Source: Coffea arabica
Lineage: Eukaryota > Streptophyta > Magnoliopsida > Gentianales > Rubiaceae
NCBI RefSeq assembly: GCF_036785885.1
Contig: NC_092330.1
Coordinates: 12,124,525-12,188,524, forward strand
DNA: 64,000 nt
Direction of reading: 5' to 3'
A program made the translations under genes and the position numbers. The stretch's first letter is position 1. Each line of letters begins with the position of its first letter. The notes under the pieces were generated by a model, which was not told the DNA's origin, made no database searches, and saw only the letters and a program-made list of their open reading frames with translations. Below, piece after piece: positions 23,417 to 35,547 of the stretch.

Positions 23417-25034
23417 AATTTGGCTTTGGAGGTCTTCATAAGAAATGTAGGTATATGTTTTAGTTTCGAAATGCCATAAGATTCGTTTTAATCCGATAAG
23501 TGTAGCTTAAGTTGTGGTTGTTATGCCGAAAAGTGTTTTATCGCCTATGATTTGTATGCGAAATTGTGGCTGAATTGGGATGAAATTTGGTGTTCGATTG
23601 TAGGATGGAAAGTGAAGAAATTAAGGGGAAATGCTGTCCGTTTATTTTCTTGAAATTTGAGCAAGTAAAAGTGAGATTGGAAATGTGATTTTGTGATGTT
23701 TTGGACTGACTTTGCTTAGATACTTAGGTCCACTTGAATGGTATTATTTGAGCTCGATTTCATTTGAACTTGTACATTTTCGCATGGTGAATGTGACAAC
23801 CATTTTAAACATAATACTTAGATACAAATGTCAAGTTTTGAACTTCAAATATTTACTCATTTTCTTTCCGAAACAAAGAAGAATTGCCTAGAGTTTCTCG
23901 GTTGTAAAACCTAATTTTATCAAGCGAGGCTTTAGGTGTGAATTTAGGGTTTATTTATTTTCCTTTTCTCGACCGTAAAATTTAAATGTACACTTTTACT
24001 TTAAAACTCACATTTATATATTGTACTAGTAAGTATTCGGTGATAGTTTCTCTTGGTTATATTAGAGTTCCTTGGTGATTGAGGGTATCACCCGGAAGAA
24101 TACTTTGGACGTTCTTTTGTTTAAATAGGTGAGTGTTCTTTGTTTGTTATGTTTCCATTAACTATATGATTTGTTGTGGATATTTGATTAAATGATAAAT
24201 GTTTGTTACAAATGAATTTTGCTAGGCGAGTGTGTACTTTATCGCACTCGACCTAAATGAAATGTGAAATTTTCAATGTTTCAGTGATTAAATGTTAGTT
24301 GTGCATGAATGTAAGTCTTTTGGTTGAACTGGACCCTTGCCCTTCGTTGCCGGTCAACTCGAGCCAGAAGCGGATTCGGTCGGGCGATTTGGTGACCCTA
24401 GGTGAAAGTTTGGTATACTCGAGTATTACCACGTTATCGGGTGAAGTCTGGCCAATGTCCAAAAGGGGCAGAAATAAAAAGAAAGAACGAAATGAGGTTT
24501 TCAATTACAAATGAAATTTTAAATATTGGAGGAATAAGGAAATGAAACGAGAAAGAAAGAATGAAAGGCTCCACGTGAGCATGTATCCTTTTAATGAATG
24601 TGTTATCATTGCTTTATATTGTAATTATTTCATGGATTACTTGCTACTACATGACTAATGTCCTTGTTTAAGTTGATTATGTGTCTGGAACCTCACCGAG
24701 TTTTTAGCTCATTCCGTTAGTTTTTTTTCCTTAACAGGGGATGCGAGTAAGGACAAGAGACCTGTACAGACTAGCTTAATCTAGTTCTTTTGAATTTTTG
24801 TAATGGTTCTCGCCCTAGTGCTTGAATATAGTTGGATGTATTAAGAACTGAGAACTTTCGTTTTATTTGGGATTGAAATAATTGTAAGTATGCGTTCAAG
24901 TTTGGGATTTATTTTTTTTATTCTCGAGGTTATTTCTTATTTCTTTTGAAGAGTTTGAGTGAGTCTTAGCGAGAGTTGGGTAGGCGGTCCGCCGAACCCT
25001 TTGGTTCGCCTTAGGGGGAAGTGGGGCTATCACA
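23417..25034 (+). repeat. Gypsy LTR fragment (5' LTR), 5' end missing
   Basis: It ends GGGGGAAGTGGGGCTATCACA at 25034, the same U5 end as the other gypsy LTRs here, and is followed by a degenerate interior in the same orientation. Its first half is gone: the sequence starts at the block TTTCGAAATGCCATAAGATT, which lies mid-LTR in the copy at 39387-42451. The minus-strand LTR at 20683-23416 was inserted at this point. It keeps GGTGAGTGTT (24128), TGTACTTTATCGCACTCG (24233), TATACTCGAGTATTACC (24414) and CCTTAACAGGGG (24729). Confidence 0.82.
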
Positions 25035-28000
25035 AAGTGATCGCTAGTAGGAATGAAAATTAGAATCTAGGTTTGAATTAATGGACGATTGGGGTTCTCG
25101 ATCTTATAAGGAACATGTGGGATAGTATGAGATGATCAAATCTAGTTTATTTAGTATATTTGGTCCCACTTAAGTTTTTAATTTTAATTGTAAGTTACAG
25201 AAGGTAATGGTGGCATTGAACCGTCTCGGGGATGCATTACGGTGACCATGGCCGTGAAGAACCTAGGGGAGTTCGTTAGAGGTATAACCCAACTCGCTGA
25301 ACTAGGACCTTATGTGATTTCCAAAGGACTTACTCATGCCCAAATAATGGGGTGTTAATAGTGACCAACCAACGGAAGTGGCTATCCGAGGAAATAGGGA
25401 TAGTTCGAGAGGATAATCGAGAACTGAAAGCAATTGTGAATGCCTAGACTATTAGAATTCCTGAAGTGGAGATGGGGGTACCTGAGGAGCGAGGAAAAGA
25501 CAAAGGCTCTTAGTGAGCAGCTTTAAAAAGCTAAGAACCGACTTGCTAGGGTAGTACACGAAACTAAAGACTGGATGAATAAGTCGATGGCCGGGGTATG
25601 TTACCTTGGTTGAACAAGTGGAGAATGGCAAGATACTCGATAAGGGACATGAGATTAAAACTCCTAGTACTGGAAATGAAAATGATCCTACGGAGGTAGT
25701 ACGGACTTTTGGCGCCGCCAATCACTAAGTTAGTGATTTAAACTACTTTAATAGTTTGCATTTTGTATTTTGTTTCACTATGTTTCCTACCTTTTGAAGC
25801 AATTAAACGCTACTCATGCGATGCCTGACTTTATTGTTTTATGACTTCAAATCTATGATTGTGTTGTACACATCTACGACTATTCCAGTATCTTCCCTTT
25901 AATTTTCATTTTGCATGATCAAAGTGTCGTTTTTCAAGCTTCGTTAATGCACACTCATTTTATATCATGCCTTGGTGAATGTTAAATTTATGAGAGGCCA
26001 AAGAAGTGAAAAGGGACTGAGGGCAAGGGGTTAAGCAACCCCAAGCTCAAGGAGATGATTAGGGAACAACTGTTGGACTAAACCGAAACCCTAGAAATGA
26101 AGGAAAACAATCACATAGTTACTGTTATTGGCCATACGATTGATGTCCTAGTACGGTTGGTTGAGCACCCAAACTCTAGATCAATAAGTCAACCTAAGAA
26201 TCAAGGGAGGTGTGAAAATAGAATGATTCTTGAAGTTCGCTCCATCTAAGCTCACGAAAAATCTAACCTCGAAATAGTGAGATTGATTTGAAAAGATACA
26301 ATAAGGCACTAGTGAGAACAAGAGGTTATGATTTCTTCTCGAATGACCTTGTAGATAGGTATTGAAGAGTGGACTAAGACATGGAATTTCTATATTAAGG
26401 AATAAGGCCCCCTTACCTTGTTGCATTTATAATTACTAATAGTAATCTCGTGGAGACTTAAGAGCTCGCCCATATTAAACAGAGAATAGTTAAAATTTGT
26501 ATTCCGAGATAACCTATAAGCAGACGAATGAAGGAGTATTATGGCTCGAGCTTCCATTGTGAATAGTTACTTATTTGATCCTTTGATTTACCTGGCAGGC
26601 TAGCATTTGATTTGAACCAACCAGTAAGATGACAAATTTAGGAGAGATGTGTAAGGAAGTGAACCTTCTTTGAAAGGAGGTAGAGTTTCAAAAGAAGTTG
26701 GTTGACTACTAGGAAGGGCGGTGGAAACAAGAATATGCTAAGAAAATTGAGTTGCTATATAAGAACATAGAACTGGAAACGAAATACAAAGAAACTTTTC
26801 AAGCTGGTCAGGCCATGACTCCTCGTGCGACTTGTGGATACTGTGGTAAGCCCAACCACATGGAGAATGAAAGTTGGAAGAAATCGGGAAAGTTGGAAGA
26901 ACATCAAATTTCAAGTTGCCCCAATACCCCTAACAAGAGGAAGAAATACTCAGCAGCCAATTAGGTTCGCTTCAAAGCAATCGAATGCCAGATGAGAGTA
27001 ATTAAAATTAATGGCTGTGAAGAGGACCCAAGTAATGGAGGTTTCACAAGTCGAGATGGTTTGACTTCACTCAGGGGGATAGAGGTTATAGTTTTACCCT
27101 AGACTAGACCAGCACTATTGGAGATTTAATCTTTTGCATAAGGGAAAGTCTTTTGTTATATTATATCTTGGCAACTTGGCCCGCTTTGCTATAATCTTGT
27201 TGTTTTCTCTTTTCTTTTTGAAATGATTTGATAAACCTCTTCCAACTGGATGTAATTATTATGATCTTTATGACATATGAAAATTGAATTTATGACTTAC
27301 ATGTATATTTAAATTTTGCCCCACACTTTTAGATTGGTAATAAGACATGGATGGTAGTAGACGTGATCGAATGGTATTTGAGAGCGTAGCCAACCCCGAG
27401 ATCCTAGGGATGACTAGGGATCGGTGAAAAAAAATCGAGAACTTAGGGTTGAAGTTGGGACCCAACGCTTGATTGCCAACTTGGTATATTAAATTGTGAG
27501 ATTTGAGTTGGTGAAAGGAAATATTTGTTAGATTTAGTGAGTCTACGATTAAGGGACCGGATATCATATTTGGAATAGAGACTTAAGGCTATATTTAGAC
27601 TATCGAGACTTGAATGATGTGACCATTAAGAACAAATACTCTGTTGTCTCACATAGACCAGAATTTTGATCAACGGCAAGGAGCCGTGATACTATTCAAT
27701 TTGGATTTAAAGTAGAGCTATTATCAATTGGAAATCCTAGTAACTGATGTGCCTAAGACCGCTTCCAATTCAAGATGGGGACACTTTGAGTTTTCAGTCA
27801 CTCCCTTTGGGTCGACTAATGCACTAGCAGCAATTATGGCCTTAATGTATTGGGGTTTTAAAACGTAATTGGAATAATCTGTGGTGGCATTTATTGATGA
27901 TATATCGGTATACTCTAATGTTTGAGAAGAGCATGAAAGACACCTGATGATAGTTTTATAAACTTCGAGAGAGCGCCAACTTTCATTAAGTTCGATAGAC

Positions 28001-28684
28001 GTGAGTTCGATTGGAAGAAGTAACCTTTCTAGGTATACAATATCTAAGGAAGGAATTGTTATTGACTCAGTTAAAGTGGAAGCTGTATAAGAGGAAACAA
28101 CCAAAGAATCCTACCGAAATTTGGAGTTCTTAGAGTTAGCCGAATACTATCTTTGGTTTATTAAGGATTTTTATAAGAGTGCAAGACTTGACAAGTTATT
28201 TGGGACTCTAGATGTGAGGAAGATTTTGAAAGTGAAAAATGTTCAATCGATGCACTTGTGTTAGCCCTACCGAGCTGAGAAGGCAGTTTTGTGATTTATA
28301 CAGATGCTTCAAAGGATGGGTTAGAAGGTATATTAATAATACATAATGAGGTGAATGCATATGCCTCTAGAAAGTTAAAATAACACGAGAGAAAGTAGCC
28401 AACTCATGATTGGGAGTTAGTGGCTAAAATATTTGCATTAAAAAAGTGAAGACATTACCTGTATGAGCTAGACATGAGGCCAATTAGATTGCCCTACGAC
28501 TCGGAAGTTAAAATATCTATTGGGAAAAAACAAGGTTTGATTGCTAGTTGAATGAATAGAAATTGTGAAATATAAGTTGGAAAAACATAAGTTGGTGATT
28601 GATCTGATAGGCTTAACCATGAAGGGAATGATATTGTCCTAGGTGTGAATTTCGAGGGCAAAATTCTTTTTAAAGAGGGGAGGA
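25035..28684 (+). pseudogene. Degenerate gypsy interior with shuffled domains
   Basis: It is littered with stops but recognisable. A gag remnant runs from about 25200 to 26750. A zinc-knuckle remnant is at 26815-26935 (CGYCGKPNHMEN, with the later cysteines altered). RT remains lie at about 27570-28140 ([40 protein letters not shown]) and an RNase H start at 28285-28465 (VIYTDASKDGLEGIL, KRHYLYE-like with a stop). Then, where the rest of RNase H and integrase should be, a protease-like piece (28468-28640: LDMRPIRLPYDSEVKISIGK, NCEI, NDIVLG) runs into the PPT (28655-28684). Integrase and chromodomain are missing. It is non-functional. Confidence 0.8.
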
Positions 28685-29088
28685 TGTGAGGACCCGAAAA
28701 ATTTCTTATTTTTATCGAATATTATTGATTTATTTAAATATTTATTCACCTATTTTCTCCAAATAATTTATTTCAACCATTTTAAATCCATTCATATGGA
28801 ACAATGTCTTCCTTATATTTTTAAAACATCCCATTAGCAAATTTAATTTTCGGAGGTTTGTTTAAGTGAGAAATAATGAGTACATGTGTTTCGAGGTGAT
28901 ATTTTATTCGAGAGTGTAATTATCTTGGAAAAAATTAAAAATGACCAATAGTAGATTAAGAAAAACTAATTGAGGAATTAAAGGTGAATGAGTTCTAATT
29001 AAGTGCATACCGCTCGCGCGTCGTTAGTTTTTCGAAAGACGCATTGATACAAATTTATTAGAGATTTGAGGAAGTACTACTAGACTCA
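28685..29088 (+). repeat. 3' LTR start, truncated
   Basis: TGTGAGGACCCGAAAAATTTC follows the polypurine AAAGAGGGGAGGA directly, so this is the 3' LTR of the degenerate element. Only about 404 bp remain before a second TGTGAGGACCCG at 29089 begins another LTR. Confidence 0.8.
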
Positions 29089-32000
29089 TGTGAGGACCCG
29101 CGAATTTACTTAGTTTAAATTCCTATTACTGGCTTATTTAAATATTTAATTGGCCGTTTGCTCCGAATATTTTATTCCAACATTTTTAGACCCAATTACA
29201 TGAAACTATGGCCTACATGTATTTTTAAAATGACTTGTTACAAAAATTTATTTTTGGAAAATTCGTTTATTGAGAATAGTGAATACACGTTGGGAGTCAA
29301 TAATCGATTCGAGCATACAATAAGCTTGGAAAATTGGAGGCTTGTACATTAGTCTTAAAATAGGTATTTTTTTATGTTTAAATGTTCAAGTGTTAGTTAG
29401 CTATACTATCGTTATAAGAATTTTTTGGAAATTTCACTTTATCGCGCGCAAATTGGAAATATGCGTTTTTACGCGCGCGATTTAATTGAGAGACATTAAA
29501 CCATTATTTTTAGACCATTAAGAGTGAATAATAATAGTATGAATAGAAGTGCATTAGAAGTTTAGTGCACAAGTGAAACAAACTCGAGAGAAATCGAGCA
29601 CGAAATGCGCATGCGCGCGCGGGGAGAGAGTTGACTTTTGAACTAATTTGAGCCACACATTTTAGCTTCTATTGGAAGCTTCACTTTGATCAAACTCTCT
29701 CTCTCTCTCTTGCTCAAGCAGCCAGCCAACTCCAAGGAAGAAACAAGACCCAAAAACTCTTCATTTTCTTGCTCATTTCTTGTCCAAATCATCTCAAATT
29801 TTTACCATAACTTGCAAATCATTCGGTGATCCTCTTAAGCTAGGAAAGGGGTTTTAGAGCATTTTTTTGAGATTCAATTGACTTGTTTATAATGTATATA
29901 TGTTGTGTGGGCTGTGAGGAAGGTTTCCACAAAAAATTACGTGATTTGGTTGGCCAAATGTTGTGATTTCAAAAGTTCATCAAAACTGGAATTTTTTCCA
30001 TATTGTTCTGGCAGTGTTTTGCAACCAGCTATAACTTTTTGCTCCGATGTCAGAATCGAGTGCCATTTGTGGAAATGGAAACTAAACATTCTCAGTTTTC
30101 CAATGGTATAAAATTCTCGTCCTGGTTCCACCTGAGTAATCTGTACCAACCTTGTAAAGTTGCCTGTTCTATTTCGCGTCCATACTGGAAGCTCTGTTTT
30201 GAGCAGCGAATTGATGTTCAAATATGAGTTAGTTGTGGACAGATTTTTAAAATGATTTCTTCTGAGAAGTTGTAGCTTTATGAATATATTTTTCAACGCC
30301 ACCAACCACACTCAATTTTGAGTTGAATTGAGTGAGTTGTGGCTAGATTTCAAAACTGACTTTGTGAAAGAAAACCCTACTTTTGGACTAATTTGTAACC
30401 AATCTTGACTTGGGACTTGTTATTCGAAATTCTTGGTATAAATCATCTACCAAATATATTTTGGATGTTTCTTAGACATTTTCTACACAAATTAACCATA
30501 TTTGTGATGTTTTCATTGGCCAAAGGTTTGAGAAAAGAAAACTAGAGGTGCAAGGCAGCTTTGCCTTGGAGATTTGGAAACTTTGATGGTTTTGCTAACC
30601 AACTTTCCAAATGAATTTTTCTATGAAATTTGACAGGGAAATAGCGCTTATATGGTAGGATAATATTGCCAAATTTGATACCATTCTAAGTCCATTTCAA
30701 TGCTCAAACAAAGTCCCAAATTCCATGATTTAAATATGGAAAATTGGCCTAGCGGTCTCACTTTTTCAGTAAATTTGAGCCGCCATATCTTGGTGCTCAA
30801 AACTCCGATTCTTGTTCTGCTCATTGTGTTTTAAACCTTGATTATAACTCTAATTGAGTTTCAAATTTTAGAGGCTAGTTCACATTGTGTGAATTTTGCC
30901 AAATTTTCAAAGTTGGTCAAAACCAACCCTGAAACTGTCTCGCAAGCCTAAACAGTAAATTTGCGCCAAATTTTGAATGTCTTCAATTTGGAATCATGGA
31001 AAAGTGTCTTCTAGGAAATTTTAGTACTTGGAAGGAGTTTCCAATGGTACCAAGTTTTTCAATTTTGGACTTGTAAAGAGTCAGATACGATTTTTCAAAA
31101 ATCTCATATCAAAACTAAAATTTTCGAAACTTAAGGAAATGAAATTTTTCGAATTCTCCTTTTCCTCTCGGTATCACTTGAACGTTTTGTACTTGATTTT
31201 AAAGATGAAAACTCGATTTCTTTTGTGTTTTGAAACCCCATCTTTGAGTCTCGATTTTACGAGTAATTAAGGCTCATTTAGTAAAATTTTTTTAGATTGT
31301 ACAAGCGTACAATCATTTGTGATAACTGGGATTATAAATGATAATCCACTATTAATTGCTCAGACTCGTGTGAGGACCTTCAAGAGGATCCCACAGTAGA
31401 CGCTTGAACTTCAAGTGATAGTTCTTCTTTGTGTACTTGGTGAGTGTCAAGTGTATGACTACTTGGTGATTATCCATGACTTGAGATTTTGAAAATGGAG
31501 TCGAGTGTGTACTTTATCGCATTCGTTCTCATTTGAAATGAATAACTCATGCTTGAAATGCTGGAATATATCAAATGCTTGAAAATATGTCAAATGTTTG
31601 GATATATCAAATGCTTGAATAACATGAAATAGTATGCTATGGCTGCATACGTCGCTGGAGTGAATCTCCTCGACATTCAAATGTACATGGGGGACGCCCA
31701 AACTCATAGGCCGACCTTGGGACTCGAGCCGGCATGGGTTTGGTCGGGAACCTCGATGAGCCGTGACGATCACATGAAAAGCTTGATCTATTGGAGAGAT
31801 CTCGCTTGGCATACTCGTTGAGTATCGCCTTATAAATGTCATACGGGCCCGGTGCGGTGTACGGTGGACGGACATGAGAAGTAAGTGGAGATCTACGGAT
31901 TAGAAATACCGACCCGGTTGATGGAGAGTCATCGTGGGAAGGTATACGAATAACATAGGCAAAGTGAATGAAACTTAGCTCCTGAGAGCTACCATATCCT

Positions 32001-32496
32001 TAAATTGTTTCTGGTTACATTTCATTGAAATTGTTAACTACTCGCACTTTATCATTTGACCTGTTATTTGGGCTTGCTACTTGGACTATATGCTTGCATG
32101 TGTGTTCTTGGCCTCACGAGCATTTTGCTTACCCTGTAGATTTGTTTTCCTTAACAGGATAGGACCTGGAGTGAATCTCGAAGAAATTCTCTGGATGTGC
32201 TTGTGTATTAGTGTTTCAAATGCAATTGGCTAGATATTTTGGCTGTTGTATATTTTGAAATTTGATGTGTATTTTGGGATCCTGATGTAAGAATTGGGTA
32301 CTTGATGTATTTTGGAACTCGTGGTGTAAGTTTGAATGTTAATTGTGGAAGCGACTTCTCTTTCTTACTTTATCTTGTTGTGATAGCTAGTATTGCATTA
32401 AGCTTGAACGGGAATTATACCGAGTCCTGGCGAGAGCTGGGCAGACGTCTCACGGATACCCTTTGATTCGCCTTAGGGAGAAGTGGGGGCATCACA
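29089..32496 (+). repeat. Complete family-B LTR (probably solo)
   Basis: About 3.4 kb from TGTGAGGACCCGCGAATT to AAGTGGGGGCATCACA, with no adjacent PBS, PPT or coding interior. The flanking five bases (ACTCA and CACTG) do not match, so a clean solo LTR by equal recombination is not proved. It carries a GC-rich inverted repeat (29443-29482), TTGGTGAGTGTCAAG (31437), a TGTACTTTATCGCATTCG block (31508), CGAGCCGGCATGGGTTTGGTCG (31724) and TTTTCCTTAACAGG (32146). Confidence 0.8.
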
Positions 32497-32885
32497 CACT
32501 GTCGCAGGATCACCAGCCGCCCGACCGAGTCCTTTTCTGACTCAAGTCGACTGGCAACGAAAGGCAAGGGTCCAGTTCAGTCAAAAATCTTACATTCATG
32601 TACAAGTAGCATTCAAACATTGAAAATTCACTTTTGGGCTTGGGTCGAGTGCGATAAAGTACACACTCGCCTATCGAAAATCTGTTTAGCAATCCTTGGA
32701 AACCATTTAACATTCAAACATGACGAAAGAAAATTCCAGGAATCCGTAGTTGAAAGAATAACCAATCCCAAATTGAAGTGAGCAAATGTAATTCAAAATT
32801 TTTGAGATAAAACTAACACTTTTCACCTTAGTTGATACCAAATCTTGGTCAAAAATAACTCATATACTACTATTGAAGTGCATTC
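32497..32885 (-). repeat. Left piece of an interrupted minus-strand gypsy LTR
   Basis: The complement matches mid-LTR sequence of the copy at 23417-25034 (GCGAGTGTGTACTTTATCGCACTCG and the CCCTTGCC...GGTCGGGCG stretch). It is the same LTR as 35548-37275, split by the solo LTR at 32886-35542. Its 3' end was lost at the junction with the LTR ending at 32496. Confidence 0.75.
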
Positions 32886-35542
32886 TATGAGGACCCGAAA
32901 ATTTTCTTATTTTCTAGTCATTATTTTATTCCCTTACATACATTTTTCTATATTTTTCCTTATTAGACTAAATTCCTAAATATTTTTATAACTAAGTATA
33001 GTTTTAAATCATTTTCCTAGTACAAGTTAGTTTATGTGACATTAGTAGTACTTATGGGACGTGGGACCTGCTAATGCGTAAAGTACGATAAATTTTGATG
33101 ATTAAGTGAAGTTTTGCATGAAGGGATGTTATTTACAAGGTGTTAAGGGACAATTAGAGGTTAGTTACATAGATTAACCTTTGGTAGACAAAAGGATGAG
33201 AATGAGCTTAGGATAGCTAGGTGTCATGAAATCATTGGTTGTGGACTTTGACCAACCTTTCTTTACCTTTACTAAAAATCAAATTTTGACTAAAATTCCC
33301 TTCATTTTCCTTCTTGCTTGGCCGGCTATTGGGAGAGAAAAATCCAAGAGAGAGACTTCACTTTGTTCTTCAATTTCTTGTCCAAATCTTGAGTTCCAAC
33401 CGATTAAATTGCAAATCCTTCCATAGAAGTGCAAATTAAGGAGGAATAAAGGTCTTGGTGGAGTGATTTTTGTAGAAGAAACCCTAAGCTACCATCTTTC
33501 CTAAGGTTCCAAGGTAACTCACCTAGAAATTCCTTTTTGCTCTTAATAATTGCAAATTAGTGGATTAGAGTTGTTAAATATGTAGTTTTGCGAGAAAGTT
33601 TATGATTTGAAGTAAGGTTATGGTAAATTTCAGTTTTTTATAGTGAATTTTCTGCCCTCATGTGATGATTGATGATTAGCCATGGTTTGGTAGTTTGTTA
33701 TGTGCAATTTTGAGCTTGGATATGTTAGTTTCACTTGCCTACGAAAAATTTCAGCTTGTGTACCTCAATTACAGTTTAGGGTTTTGAATTTAGGGCTTTG
33801 TTATGGTTGGTTTTAGAGCTATTAATTGGCTAAGATTGAATGGTATTGTGACCCTAATGAAGTGTGTTTAATAGCATAGCAATTGTATGTGCAATTGTGG
33901 TGGTTTTGGGTTCAAGTTGGTGTTTGTTTGTAGGGTGGAAAAGTAAGGAAATCTAAGGGGAAGTGCTGTCCAAGTTTTGAGTCTATGTGATTCCTTTGAG
34001 TTGGGTTGCTTTTGGGTGGAAATGAGAGACTGTGGGGTTGTCTAGGCCTATGGCACCAGTTGTTCCTTATTTTCACTTCCAAGTTCTATTTTGGCCTTGC
34101 ATTAGTAGTTTATTGAATAGGTAAATGACTCGTAATCGAGTCTCAATTGTTTTCTTGGTTGTGCGTAGGACATGCCGGTGATTCAAGGCGTGCCTCGGGA
34201 GGAAACGTTTAAGTTAACTATATTTGAACTGGTGATGTACTCACATAATTGTTGCTTCTTTGCTTTATGCGTACTTGAAATCTGTGATTTGAATGACTGT
34301 AATTTCTGTTTGTTCTGGATGAGACGAGGATGTACTTTATCATGCTCATTCTTTATTACTTATTTGACTGTTTACTGTATAACTTGGAATTTCTTAGCTG
34401 TGCCTGAACTGGTGTTGTTTGGACGTGTTTCCAACGACCTTTACTGTTAAATCTGAGCTCAACCTCATTAAGCAGTCAATTGAATCGAGCCAGCAAGGGC
34501 TTGATCGAGGAAATTGACAAGTCATAGGGACTGTTTCTGGGGAATCTTTAGGTATTTAAGACTCTGGATTCTGGTATACTCGAGTATTATCACCTCTGTT
34601 TTGTTTGGTGTTCGGGTTCGATAAAGGGTATGTGTGGTGGACGGAATTGAGGTAAAGTAGGGTCTCCAGTCATGTTTGTTCGTTAAGCGTTGACGAAGAG
34701 TCAACGAGCTATGATCAAGTACTGTAAAAGAGGAAATGGGCTCTTGAGAGCCATTTGTATCCTTTTACTCCTGTTTACATGTGGTGATTATTACTATTTG
34801 TTTGATGGTTATATTTGGATTGAGTACAATTGTACTTTTGTGATTCACATGTACTTGGCGTGTTGGTATCTCATTAGGCGAAAGCTCACTCTGTTGCCTT
34901 TGTTTTCCTTACAGGGCATAGTGTTTGGAACTGTGATGTTTTGAAGAAAAAATTGAGCTAGTATAGGCATTCTTTTGTATTGCTCCTCTATAGTTGGGAA
35001 AACCCTAATTGTATCTTGATCCAAAGTTTCCTTTTGATTTGTAAAGTTACCAATGTATGTATATAGATGTGATTCTTTATGTCTATGTGATATATTTGCT
35101 TGGGAATGTACATTCTCTAGATTTACACAAAGTTTACTTGTACTTGATTGGGATTCGAACGAGTGCGGAATTTGAACGAGGAGAGAAAAAAAAATTTGGC
35201 GGGAAAACTATTCACGGAATTCGGCCATGTATCCGACCAGTTCTTGGCCAGATACCTGGCCGGATTTGTAGGGGAATTTGAAAAAAAAAATTGGGTTGTT
35301 CACTGCCTTGAATCCGGCCGAATGTCCGGCCAAGTCTTGGCCAGATTGTGACGTGGCCGCGACTGTTCATTTTCATTTTTGTTTTCGTTCTTCGTTATTC
35401 GTTGTCGTTCAATCGATTGATCGTAGTAATATCTTTCAGAATGGTTTGGCCTTCGTGTGTGCGGCTTAGTAGTTCTGGCGAGAGTTGGTCAGGTAGTTCG
35501 CTAACCCCTAGAGTACGCCCTAGGGGAAGGTGGGCTGTCACA
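32886..35542 (+). repeat. Solo gypsy LTR with perfect target duplication
   Basis: 2657 bp from TATGAGGACCCGAAAATT (the usual TG start has changed to TA) to GAAGGTGGGCTGTCACA. CATTC flanks both sides (32881-32885 and 35543-35547), so it is a solo LTR formed by recombination between two LTRs. It is related to the LTRs of the intact element but clearly diverged. Shared blocks include GGACGTGGGACCTGCTAATGCG, GGGGAAGTGCTGTCCAAG, TATACTCGAGTATTATC and TGTTTTCCTTACAGGG. Short open frames inside it are not convincing genes. Confidence 0.92.
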
Positions 35543-35547
35543 CATTC

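Noticed and set aside
29084..32501. Target duplication around the LTR 29089-32496
   Set aside because: Flanks ACTCA and CACTG do not match, so I do not claim one.
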